Shown: in pieces, positions 1-12,600 of the stretch
How positions within the stretch are numbered: the first letter of the stretch is position 1
Layout: the number at the start of each line of letters is the position of its first letter
Source: Colletes latitarsis
Lineage: Eukaryota > Arthropoda > Insecta > Hymenoptera > Colletidae
Length of the DNA: 64,000 bases
Reading direction: 5' to 3'
Assembly (NCBI RefSeq): GCF_051014445.1
Contig: NW_027488365.1
Location: forward strand, 5,208,001 to 5,272,000
The notes under the pieces: generated by a model
What the model was told of the DNA's origin: nothing
Databases searched by the model: none
The model's input: the letters and a program-made list of their open reading frames with translations, nothing else
Made by a program: the position numbers and the translations under genes

Positions 1-176
1 ATCAGGCTCATACTTTCGCGTTTTTCACATACTTGTTGAACAGATCCTGGGTTTTTTCTGGTTTGGGTCACGTAGTAACGTGGTACCACACTGAAACATT
101 CAATTAAACCTGGTCTTGATAAATATTTTAGAGGATAACGCATGTTAGGTCTGGGTTAGGTCTAGGATTTGCCCTC
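1..176 (+). repeat. Representative 176-bp satellite monomer
   Basis: This is the first complete unit of the array, with phase set arbitrarily at ATCAGGCTCATACTTTCGCG. It shows the T-tract at about 51-60, the KpnI-containing dyad GTGGTACCAC at 80-89, the AT-rich segment around 121-140 and the two telomere-like 11-mers at 145-166. A 176-bp unit is close to a nucleosome-plus-linker length, as is common for satellites; that relationship is an inference. The length is not a multiple of three, so no protein frame can persist across the array. Confidence 0.95.
145..166 (+). repeat. Telomere-like 11-mer pair (example)
   Basis: Positions 145-155 read TTAGGTCTGGG and 156-166 read TTAGGTCTAGG, directly abutting. 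The same place in essentially every monomer of both arrays carries this pair or a one- to two-base variant (TTAGGTCTAGG, ATAGGTCTGGG, TTAGGCCTGGG). TTAGG is the ancestral insect telomere repeat, and TTAGGTCTGGG is, from memory, one of the long telomeric motifs described in Hymenoptera. The motif pair is seen directly; a telomeric origin or function is inferred. Confidence 0.75.
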
Positions 177-870
177 ATCAAGCTCATACTTTCGCATATC
201 TCTCATACTTGATGGCTAGATCCTGGGCTTTTTGTGGATTGCATCACGTAGTAATGAAGTACAACACTGAAACAGTCAATTAAACCTGGTTTCGATCAAT
301 ATTTTAGAGAATAATTCATGTTAGGTCTAGGTCAGGTCTGGTATTTGCTCTCATCAGGCTCATTCTTTCGCATATTTCTCATACTTGATGGCTAGATCCT
401 GGGCTTTTTCTGGATCGCATCACGTAGTAATGAAGTACAACACTGAAACAGTCAATTAAACCTGGTTTCCATCAATATCTTAGAGGACAACGCAAGTTAG
501 GTCTGGGATAGGTCTGGGATTTGCCCTCATCAGACTCATACTTTCGCGTTCTTCACATACTTGTTGGACAGATCCTGGGTTTTTTCTGGTTTGGATCACG
601 TAGTAGTGTGGTGCCACACTGAAACAGTCCATTAAACCTGGTTTGGATCAATATTTTAGAGGATAACGCATGTTAGGTCTAGGTTAGCCCTGGGATTTTC
701 ACTCATCAGACTCATACTTTCGCATTCTTCACATACTTGTTGAACGGAATCTGGTTTTTTTCTGGTTTGGATCACGTAGTAATGTGGTACCACACTGAAA
801 CAGTTGACTAAACCTAGTTTCGATCAATATTTTAGAGGATAACGCAAGTTAGGTCTGGGATAGGTATGGG

Positions 871-940
871 ATATGACCTCATCAGACTCTTACATTCGCA
901 CACTTCACATACTCGTTGAACAGATCCTGGGATATTTTCT
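871..940 (+). repeat. Diagnostic 'ATATGACCTC' monomer variant (first of nine)
   Basis: A distinctive monomer combines ATATGACCTC, CTCTTACATTCGC and GGGATATTTTCTGG. I find it starting at 871, 4393, 7210, 11964, 13725, 16894, 24112, 25873 and 31329, and not in the right array. The spacings are whole numbers of monomers to within two bases (for example 3522, 2817, 1761, 5456). It is a useful tag for tracing duplications in the left array. Confidence 0.8.
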
Positions 941-1184
941 GGTTTGGATCACATAGTAATGTGGTACCACTCTGAGACAGTCGATTAAACCAGGTTTCGA
1001 TCAATATTTTAGAGGATAACGCATGTTAGGTCTGGGTTAGGTCTACGATTTGCCCTCATCAGGCTCATACTTTCGCATATTTCTCATACTTCATGGCTAG
1101 ATCTTGGCCTATTTCTGGATTGGATCACATAGTAAAGTGGTACCACACTGAAACATTCAATGAAACCTGGTCTAGATAATTATT

Positions 1185-2432
1185 TTAGAGGATAACGCAT
1201 GTTAGGTCAAGGTTAGGTCTAAGATTTGCCCCCATCAGGCTCACAGTTTCGCGTTTTTCACATACTTGTTGAACAGATCCTCGGTTTTTTCTGGTTTGGA
1301 TCACGCAGTAATGTGGTACCACACTGAAACATTCAATTAAACCTGGTCTTGATAAATATTTTAGAGGATAACGCATGTTAGGTCTGGGTTAGGTCTAGGA
1401 TTTGCCCTCATCAAGCTCATACTTTCGCATATCTCTCATACTTGATGGCTAGATCCTGGGCTTTTTCTGGATTGCATCACGTAGTAATGAAGTACAACAC
1501 TGAAACAGTCAACTAAACCTGGTTTCGATCAATATTTTAGAGAATAATTCATGTTAGGTCTAGGTTAGGTCTGGGATTTGCTCTCATCAGGCTCATTCTT
1601 TCGCATATTTCTCATACTTGATGGCTAGATCCTGGGCTTTTTCTGCATCGCATCACGTAGTAATGAAGCACAACACTGAAACTGTCATTTAAACCTGGTT
1701 TCCGTCAATATCTTAGAGGACAACGCATGTTAGGTCTAGGTTAGGTCTAGGATTTGCCCTCATCAGGCTCATACTTTCGCATATTTCTCATACTTCATGG
1801 CTAGATGCTGGGCTGTTTCTGGATTGTATCACGTAGTAATGTGGTACCACGCTGAAACAGTCAATTAAACCTGGTTTCGATCAATATTTTGGAGGATAAC
1901 GCAAGTTAGGTCTGGGTTAGGTCTACGATTTGCCCTCATCAGGCTCATATTTTCGCATATTTCTCATACTTCATGGCTAGATCCTGGGCTGTTTCTGGAT
2001 TGTATCACGTAGTAATGTGGTATCACGCTGAAACAGTCAATTAAACCTGGCTTCGATCAATACTTTAGAGGATAACGCAAGTTAGGTCTGGGATAGGTCT
2101 AGGATTTACCCTCATCATGCTCATACTTTCGCATATTTCTCATAGTTCATGGCTAGATCCTGGGCTATTTCTGGATTGGATCACATAGTAAAGTGGTACC
2201 ACACTGAAACATTCAATGAAACCTGGTCTAGATAATTATTTTAGAGGATAACGCATGTTAGGTCAAGGTTAGGTCTAAGATTTGCCCCCATCAGGCTCAC
2301 AGTTTCGCGTTTTTCACATACTTGTTGAACAGATCCTCGGTTTTTTCTGGTTTGGACCACGCAGTAATGTGGTACCACACTGAAACATTCAATTAAACCT
2401 GGTCTTGATAAATATTTTAGAGGATAACGCAT
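1185..2432 (+). repeat. Six-monomer (1,056-bp) local tandem repetition
   Basis: The segment around 1,085-1,376 recurs around 2,141-2,432, exactly 1,056 bp (six monomers) later. It shares the rare CTAGATAATTATTTTAG and CACGCAGTAATG variants. Intervening monomers are of mixed subfamilies. Confidence 0.7.
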
Positions 2433-3069
2433 GTTAGGTCTGGGTTACGTCTGTGATTTGCCCTCATCAGGGTCATACTTTCCCAGTTTTAACATGCATG
2501 TTGACCTGATCGAGGGTTTTTTCTGCTTTGGATCACGTAGTAAAGTGGTACCACAATAAAACAGTCAATCAAACCTGGTTTCGATCAATATTTTAGAGGA
2601 TAACGCATGTTAGGTCTAGGTTAGGCCTGGGATTTTCACTCATCAGACTCATACTTTCGCATTCTTCACATACTTGTTGAACGGATCCTGGGTTTTTTCT
2701 GGTTTGGATCACGTAGTAATGTGGGACCACACTGAGACAGTCAATTAAACCTGGTTTCGATCAGTATTTTAGAGACTAATTCATGTTAGGTCTAGGTTAG
2801 GTCTGGTATTTGCTCTTATCAGGCTCATTGTTTCGCATATTTCTCATACTTGATGGCTAGATCCTGGGCTTTTTCTGGATTGCATAACGTAGTAATGAAG
2901 TACAACACTGAAACAGTCAATTAAACCTGGTTTCCATCAATATTTTAGAGGACAACGCATATTAGGTGTAGGTTAGGCCTGGGATTTGATCACATCAGAC
3001 TCATACTTTCGCGTTTTTCACATACTTGTTGAACAGATCCTGGGTTTTTTCTGGTTTGGATCACGTAGT

Positions 3070-3085
3070 AGTGTGGTACCACACT
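3070..3085. repeat. 16-bp perfect palindrome within monomer (example)
   Basis: AGTGTGGTACCACACT is identical to its own reverse complement. Most monomers keep the central 10-12 bp (TGTGGTACCACA, including a KpnI site). Subfamilies change it to GTGGGACCAC (one central mismatch) or GAAGTACAAC (dyad lost). This conserved dyad is a candidate protein-binding site or cruciform; no function can be shown from sequence alone. Confidence 0.7.
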
Positions 3086-3611
3086 GAAACAGTCCATGAA
3101 ACCTGGTTGCGATCAATATTTTAGAGGATAACGCATGTTAGGTCTGGGTTAGGTCTAGGATTTGCCCCCATCAGGCTTATTCTTTTGCATATTTCTCAAA
3201 CTTGATGGCTAGATCCTGGGCTTTTTCTGGATTGCATCACGTAGTAATGTGGTACCACACTGAAACATTCAATTAAACCTGGTCTTGATAAATATTTTAG
3301 AGGATAACGCATGTTAGGTCTGGGTTAGGTCTAGGATTTGACCTCGTCAGACTCATACTTTCGCACCCTTCACATACTCGTTGAACAGATCCTGGGTTAT
3401 TTTCTGGTTTGGATCACATAGTAATGTGGTACCACACTGAAACAGTCGATTAAACCAGGTTTCGATCAATATTTTTGAGGATAAAGCATGTTTGGTCTAG
3501 GTTAGGCCTGGGATTTTCACTCATCAGACTCATACTTTCACATTCTTCACATACTTGTTGAACGGACCCTGGGTTTTTTCTGGTTTGGATCACGTAGTAA
3601 TGTGGGACCAC

Positions 3612-6600
3612 ACTGAAACAGTCAATTAAATCTGGTTTCGATCAATATTTTAGAGAATAATTCATGTTAGGTCTAGGTTAGGCCTAGGATTTTCACTCAT
3701 CAGACTCATACTTTCGCATTCTTCACATACTTGTTGAACGGATCCTGGGTTTTTTCTGGTTTGGATCTCGTAGTAATGTGGGACCACACTGAAACATTCA
3801 ATGAAACCTGGTCTGGATAAATATTTTAGAGGATAACGCTGCTTAGGTCTGGGTTAGGTCTAAGATTTGCCCTCATCAGACTCATACTTTCGCATTCTTC
3901 ACATACTTGTTGAACGGATCCTGGGTTTTTTCTGGTTTGGATCACGTAGTAATGTGGGACCACACTGAGACAGTCAATTAAACCTGGTTTCGATCAGTAT
4001 TTTAGAGACTAATTCATGTTAGGTCTAGGTTAGGTCTGGGATTTGCTCTCATCAGGCTCATTCTTTCGCATATTTCTCATACTTGATGGCTAGATCCTGG
4101 GCTTTTTCTGGATCGCATCACGTAGTAGTGTGGTACCACACTGAAACAGTCCATTAAACCTGGTTTGGATCAATATTTTAGAGGATAACGCATGTTAGGT
4201 CTAGGTGAGCCCTGGGATTTTCACTCATCAGACTCATACTTTCGCATTCTTCACATACTTGTTGAACTTAACCTGGTTTTTTTCTGGTTTGGATCACGTA
4301 GTAATGTGGTACCACACTGAAACAGTTGACTAAACCTAGTTTCGATCAATATTTTAGAGGATAACGCAAGTTAGGTCTGGGATAGGTATGGGATATGACC
4401 TCATCAGACTCTTACATTCGCACACTTCACATACTCGTTGAACAGATCCTGGGATATTTTCTGGTTTGGATCACATAGTAATGTGGTACCACTCTGAGAC
4501 AGTCGATTAAACCAGGTTTCGATCAATATTTTAGAGGATAACGCATGTTAGGTCTGGGTTAGGTCTACGATTTGCCCTCATCAGGCTCATACTTTCGCAT
4601 ATTTCTCATACTTCATGGCTAGATCCTGGGCTGTTTCTGGATTGTATCACGTAGTAATGTGGTATCACGCTGAAACAGTCAATTAAACCTGGCTTCGATC
4701 AATACTTTAGAGGATAACGCAAGTTAGGTCTGGGATAGGTCTAGGATTTGCCCTCATCATGCTCATACTTTCGCATATTTCTCATACTTCATGGCTAGAT
4801 CCTGGGCTATTTCTGGATTGGGTCACATAGTAAAGTGGTACCACACTGAAACATTCAATGAAACCTGGTCTAGATAATTATTTTAGAGGATAACGCATGT
4901 TAGGTCAAGGTTAGGTCTAAGATTTGCCCCCATCAGGCTCATACTTTCGCATATTTCTCTTACTTCATGGCTAGATCCTGGGCTTTTTCTGGATTGCATA
5001 ACGTAGTAATGAAGTACAACTCTGAAACAGTCAATTAAACCTGGTTTCCATCAATATTTTAGAGGGCAACGCATATTAGGTGTAGGTTAGGCCTGGGATT
5101 TGATCACATCAGACTCATACTTTCGCGTTTTTCACATACTTGTTGAACAGATCCTGGGTTTTTTCTGGTTTGGGTCACGTAGTAACGTGGTACCACACTG
5201 AAACATTCAATTAAACCTGGTCTTGATAAATATTTTAGAGGATAACGCATGTTAGGTCTGGGTTAGGTCTAGGATTTGCCCTCATCAAGCTCATACTTTC
5301 GCATATCTCTCATACTTGATGGCTAGATCCTGGGCTTTTTCTGGATTGCATCACGTAGTAATGAAGCACAACACAGAAACTGTCATTTAAACCTGGTTTC
5401 CGTCAATATCTTAGAGGACAACGCAAGTTAGGTCTGGGATAGGTCTGGGATTTGCCCTCATCAGACTCATACTTTCGCGTTCTTCACATACTTGTTGGAC
5501 AGATCCTGGGTTTTTTCTGGTTTGGATCACGTAGTAAAGTGGTACCACAATAAAACAGTCAATCAAACCTGGTTTCGATCAATATTTTAGAGGATAACGC
5601 ATGTTAGGTCTAGGTTAGGCCTGGGATTTTCACTCATCAGACTCATACTTTCGCATTCTTCACTTACTTGTTGAACGGAGCCTGGGCTTTTTCTGGATTG
5701 CATCACGTAGTAATGAAGTACAACACTGAAACAGTCAACTAAACCTGGTTTCGATCAATATTTTAGAGAATAATTCATGTTAGGTCTAGGTTAGGTCTGG
5801 GTTTTGCTCTCATCAGGCTCATTCTTTCGCATATTTCTCATACTTGATGGCTAGATCCTGGGCTTTTTCTGCATCGCATCACGTAGTAATGAAGCACAAC
5901 ACAGAAACTGTCATTTAAACCTGGTTTCCGTCAATATCTTAGAGGACAACGCATGTTAGGTCTAGGTTAGGTCTAGGATTTACCCTCATCAGGCTCATAC
6001 TTTCGCATATTTCTCATACTTCATGGCTAGATCCTGGGCTGTTTCTGGATTGTATCACGTAGTAATGTGGTACCACGCTGAAACAGTCAATTAAACCTGG
6101 TTTCGATCAATATTTTGGAGGATAACGCAAGTTAGGTCTGGGATAGGTCTAGGATTTGCCCTCATCAGGCTCTTACTTTCGCATATTTCTCATACATGTT
6201 GAACAGATCCTGGGTATTTTCTGGCATGGAACACGTAGTAATGTGGGACCACACTGAAACTATCAATTAAACCTGGTCTTGTTAAATATTTTAGAGGATA
6301 ACGCATGTTAGGTCTGGGTTAGGTCTAGGATTTGCCCTCATCGGCCTCATACTTTCGCATATTTCTCATACTTCATGGCTAGATCCTGGGCTATTTCTGG
6401 ATTGGATCACGTAGTAATGTGGTACCACACTGAAACATTCAATTAAACCTGGTCTTGATAAATATTTTAGAGGATAACGCATGTTAGGTCTGGGTTAGGT
6501 CTAGGATTTGCCCTCATCAAGCTCATACTTTCGCATATCTCTCATACTTGATGGCTAGATCCTGGGCTTTTTCTGGATTGCATCACGTAGTAATGAAGTA

Positions 6601-9600
6601 CAACACTGAAACAGTCAATTAAACCTGGTTTCGATCATTATTTTAGAGAATAATTCATGTTAGGTCTAGGTTAGGTCTGGGATTTGCTCTCATCAGGCTC
6701 ATACTTTCGCATATTTCTCATACTTGATGGCTAGATCCTGGGCTTTTTCTGGATCGCATCACGTAGTAATGAAGTACAACACTGAAACAGTCAATTAAAC
6801 CTGGTTTCCATCAATATCATAGAGGACAATGCAAGTTAGGTCTGGGATAGGTCTGGGATTTGCCCTCATCTGACTCATACTTTCGCGTTCTTCACATACT
6901 TGTTGGACAGGTCCTGGGTTTTTTCTGGTTTGGATCACGTAGTAGTGTGGTGCCACACTGAAACAGTCCATTAAACCTGGTTTGGATCAATATTTTAGAG
7001 AATAATTCATGTTAGGTCTAGGTTAGGCCTGGGATTTTTACTCATCAGACTCTTACTTTCGCATTCTTCACATACTTGTTGAACGGATCCTGGGTTTTTT
7101 CTGGTTTGGATCACGTAGTAATGTGGTACCACACTGAAACAGTTGACTAAACCTAGTTTCGATCAATATTTTAGAGGATAACGCAAGTTAGGTCTGGGAT
7201 AGGTATGGGATATGACCTCATCAGACTCTTACATTCGCACACTTCACATACTCGTTGAACAGATCCTGGGATATTTTCTGGTTTGGATCACATAGTAATG
7301 TGGTACCACTCTGATACAGTCGATTAAACCAGGTTTCGATCAATATTTTAGAGGATAACGCATGTTAGGTCTGGGTTAGGTCTACGATTTGCCCTCATCA
7401 TGCTCATACTTTCGCATATTTCTCATACTTCATGGCTAGAACCTGGGCTGTTTCTGGATTGTATCACGTAGTAATGTGGTATCACGCTGAAACAGTCAAT
7501 TAAACCTGGCTTCGATCAATACTTTAGAGGATAACGCAAGTTAGGTCTGGGATAGGTCTAGGATTTGCCCTCATCATGCTCATACTTTCGCATATTTCTC
7601 ATACTTCATGGCTTGATCCTGGGCTATTTCTGGATTGGATCACATAGTAAAGTGGTACCACACTGAAACATTCAATGAAACCTGGTCTAGATAATTATTT
7701 TAGAGGATAACGCATGTTAGGTCAAGGTTAGGTCTAAGATTTGCCCCCATCAGGCTCACAGTTTCGCGTTTTTCACATACTTGTTGAACAGATCCTCGGT
7801 TTTTTCTGGTTTGGATCACGCAGTAATGTGGTACCACACTGAAACATTCAATTAAACCTGGTCTTGATAAATATTTTAGAGGATAACGCATGTTAGGTCT
7901 GGGTTACGTCTGTGATTTGCCCTCATCAGGGTCATACTTTCCCAGTTTTAACATGCATGTTGACCTGATCGAGGGTTTTTTCTGCTTTGGATCACGTAGT
8001 AGTGTGGTACCACACTGAAACAGTCCATGAAACCTGGTTGCGATCAATATTTTAGAGGATAACGCATGTTAGGTCTGGGTTAGGTCTAGGATTTGCCCCC
8101 ATCAGGCTTATTCTTTTGCATATTTCTCAAACTTGATGGCTAGATCCTGGGCTTTTTCTGGATTGCATCACGTAGTAATGTGGTACCACACTGAAACATT
8201 CAATTAAACCTGGTCTTGATAAATATTTTAGAGGATAACGCATGTTAGGTCTGGGTTAGGTCTAGGATTTGACCTCGTCAGACTCATACTTTCGCACCCT
8301 TCACATACTCGTTGAACAGATCCTGGGTTATTTTCTGGTTTGGATCACATAGTAATGTGGTACCACACTGAAACAGTCGATTAAACCAGGTTTCGATCAA
8401 TATTTTTGAGGATAAAGCATGTTTGGTCTAGGTTAGGCCTGGGATTTTCACTCATCAGACTCATACTTTCACATACTTCACATACTTGTTGAACGGACCC
8501 TGGGTTTTTTCTGGTTTGGATCACGTAGCAATGAGGGACCACACTGAAACAGTCAATTAAATCTGGTTTCGATCAATATTTTAGAGAATAATTCATGTTA
8601 GATCTAGGTTAGGCCTAGGATTTTCACTCATCAGACTCATACTTTCGCATTCTTCACATACTTGTTGAACGGATCCTGGGTTTTTTCTGGTTTGGATCTC
8701 GTAGTAGCGTGGGACCACACTGAAACATACAATGAAACCTGGTCTGGATAAATATTTTAGAGGATAACGCTGCTTAGGTCTGGGTTAGGTCTAAGATTTG
8801 CCCTCATCAGACTCATACTTTCGCATTCTTCACATACTTGTTGAACGGATCCTGGGTTTTTTCTGGTTTGGATCACGTAGTAATTGTGGACCACACTGAG
8901 ACAGTCAATTAAACCTGGTTTCGATCAGTATTTTAGAGACTAATTCATGTTAGGTCTAGGTTAGGTCTGGTATTTGCTCTTATCAGGCTCATTGTTTCGC
9001 ATATTTCTCATACTTGATGGCTAGATCCTGGGCTTTTTCTGGATTGCATAACGTAGTAATGAAGTACAACACTGAAACAGTCAATTAAACCTGGTTTCCA
9101 TCAATATTTTAGAGGACAACGCATATTAGGTGTAGGTTAGGCCTGGGATTTGATCTCATCAGACTCATACTTTCGCGTTTTTCACATACTTGTTGAACAG
9201 ATCCTGGGTTTTTTCTGGTTTGGATCACGTAGTAATGTGGGACCACACTGAAACAATCAATTAAACCTGGTCTTGATAAATATTTTGGAGGATAACGCAT
9301 GTTAGGTCTGGGTTAGGTCTAGGATTTGCCATCATCAGGCTCATACTTTCGCATATTTCACATACTTCATGGCTAGATCCTGGGCTGTTTCTGGATTGTA
9401 TCACGTAGTAATGTGGTACCACGCTGAAACAGTCAATTAAACCTGGTTTCGATCAATATTTTGGAGGATAACGCAAGTTAGGTCTGGGATAGGTCTAGGG
9501 TTTGCCCTCATCAGGCTCTTTCTTTCGTATATTTCTCATACTTCATGGCTAGATCGTGGGCTATTTCTAGATTGGAACACGTAGTAAAGTGGTACCACAC

Positions 9601-12600
9601 TGAAACATTCAATGAAACCTAGTCTGGATAAATATTTTAGAGGATAATGCATCTTAGGTCTAGGTTAGGTCTGGGATTTTCACTCATCAGACACATACTT
9701 TCGCATTCTTCACATACTTGTTGAACGGATCCTGGGTTTTTTCTGGTTTGGATCACGTAGTAATGTGGGACCACAATGAAACAGTCAATTAAACTTTGTC
9801 TTGATATATATTTTAGAGGATAACGCATGTTAGGTTTGGGTAAGGTCTAGGATTTGCCCTCGTCAGGCTCATACTTTCGCATATTTCTCATACTTCATGG
9901 CTAGATCCTGGGCTATTTCTGGATTGGATCACGGAGTAATGTGGTACCACACTGAAACAGTCAATTAAACCTGGTTTCGACCAATATTTTAGAGGATAAC
10001 GCAAGTTAAGTCTGGGATAGGGCTGGGATTTGCCCTCATCAGGCTCATACTTTCGCGTTTTTCACATTCTTGTTGAACAGATCCTGGGTTTTTTCTGGTT
10101 TGGATCACGAATTAGTGTGGTACCACACTGGAACAGTCGATTAAACCAGGTTTCGGCCAATATTTTTGAGGATAACGCATGTTAGGTCTGGGTTAGGTCT
10201 AGGATTTGCCCTCATCAAGCTCATACTTTCGCATATCTCTCATACTTGATGGCTAGATCCTGGGCTTTTTCTGGATTGCATCACGTAGTAATGAAGTACA
10301 ACACTGAAACAGTCAACTAAACCTGGTTTCGATCAATATTTTAGAGAATAATTCATGTTAGGTCTAGGTTAGGTCTGGGATTTGCTCTCATCAGGCTCAT
10401 TCTTTCGCATATTTCTCATACTTGATGGCTAGATCCTGGGCTTTTTCTGCATCGCATCACGTAGTAATGAAGCACAACACTGAAACTGCCATTTAAACCT
10501 GGTTTCCGTCAATATCTTAGAGGACAACGCATGTTAGGTCTAGGTTAGGTCTAGGATTTGCCCTCATCAGGCTCATACTTTCGCATATTTCTCATACTTC
10601 ATGGCTAGATCCTGGGCTGTTTCTGGATTGTATCACGCAGTAATGTGGTACCACGCTGAAACAGTCAATTAAACCTGGTTTCGATCAATATTTTGGAGGA
10701 TAACGCAAGTTAGGTCTGGGATAGGTCTAGGATTTGCCCTCATCAGGCTCTTACTTTCGCATATTTCTCATACATGTTGAACAGATCCTGGGTATTTTCT
10801 GGCATGGAACACGTAGTAATGTGGGACCACACTGAAACTATCAATTAAACCTGGTCTTGATAAATATTTTAGAGGATAACGCATGTTAGGTCGGGGTTAG
10901 GTCTAGGATTTGCCCACATCAGGGTCATACTTTCGCATATTTCTCATACTTCATGGCTAGATCCTGGGCTATTTCTGGATTGGATCACGTAGTAATGTGG
11001 TACCACACTGAAACAGTCAATTAAACCTGGTTTCGACCAATATTTTAGAGGATAACGCAAGTTAGGTCTGGGATAGGTCTGGGATTTGCCCTCATCAGGC
11101 TCATACTTTCGCGTTTTTCACATACTTGTTGAACAGATCCTGGGTTTTTTCTAGTTTGGGTCACGTAGTAACGTGGTACCACACTGAAACATTCAATTAA
11201 ACCTGGTCTTGATAAATATTTTAGAGGATAACGCATGTTAGGTCTGGGTTAGGTCTAGGATTTGCCCTCATCAAGCTCATACTTTCGCATATCTCTCATA
11301 CTTGATGGCTAGATCCTGGGCTTTTTCTGGATTGCATCACGTAGTAATGAAGTACAACACTGAAACAGTCAATTAAACCTGGTTTCGATCAATATTTTAG
11401 AGAATAATTCATGTTAGGTCTAGGTTAGGTCTGGGATTTGCTCTCATCAGGCTCATTCTTTCGCATATTTCTCATACTTGATGGCTAGATCCTGGGCTTT
11501 TTCTGGATCGCATCACGTAGTAATGAAGTACAACACTGAAACAGTCAATTAAACCTGGTTTCCATCAATATCTTAGAGGACAACGCAAGTTAGGTCTGGG
11601 ATAGGTCTGGGATTTGCCCTCATCAGACTCATACTTTCGCGTTCTTCACATACTTGTTGGACAGATCCTGGGTTTTTTCTGGTTTGGATCATGTAGTAGT
11701 GTGGTGCCACACTGAAACAGTCCATTAAACCTGGTTTGGATCAATATTTTAGAGAATAACGCATGTTAGGTCTAGGTTAGCCCTGGGATTTTCACTCATC
11801 AGACTCATACTTTCGCATTCTTCACATACTTGTTGAACGGAACCTGGTTTTTTTCTGGTTTGGATCACGTAGTAATGTGGTACCACACTGAAACAGTTGA
11901 CTAAACCTAGTTTCGATCAATATTTTAGAGGATAACGCAAGTTAGGTCTGGGATAGGTATGGGATATGACCTCATCAGACTCTTACATTCGCACACTTCA
12001 CATACTCGTTGAACAGATCCTGGGATATTTTCTGGTTTGGATCACATAGTAATGTGGTACCACTCTGAGACAGTCGATTAAACCAGGTTTCGATCAATAT
12101 TTTAGAGGATAACGCATGTTAGGTCTGGGTTAGGTCTACGATTTGCCCTCATCAGGCTCATACTTTCGCATATTTCTCATACTTCATGGCTAGATCCTGG
12201 GCTGTTTCTGGATTGTATCACGTAGTAATGTGGTATCACGCTGAAACAGTCAATTAAACCTGGCTTCGATCAATACTTTAGAGGATAACGCAAGTTAGGT
12301 CTGGGATAGGTCTAGGATTTGCCCTCATCATGCTCATACTTTCGCATATTTCTCATACTTCATGGCTAGATCCTGGGCTATTTCTGGATTGGATCACATA
12401 GTAAAGTGGTACCACACTGAAACATTCAATGAAACCTGGTCTAGATAATTATTTTAGAGGATAACGCATGTTAGGTCAAGGTTAGGTCTAAGATTTGCCC
12501 CCATCGGGCTCACAGTTTCGCGTTTTTCACATACTTGTTGAACAGATCCTCGGTTTTTTCTGGTTTGGATCACGCAGTAATGTGGTACCACACTGAAACA

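Larger units (their letters stand above)
1..1060 (+). repeat. Copy of block also at about 11,093-12,152 and 23,241-24,300
   Basis: The first six monomers match the segment starting at 11,093 (offset 11,092-11,093, or 63 monomers), including the CAAGCTC, ATATGACCTC and CTCTGAGACAG variants. The match breaks near 1,060, where the monomer order changes. This shows that the large left-array block was already being copied outside the two main tandem copies. Confidence 0.75.
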
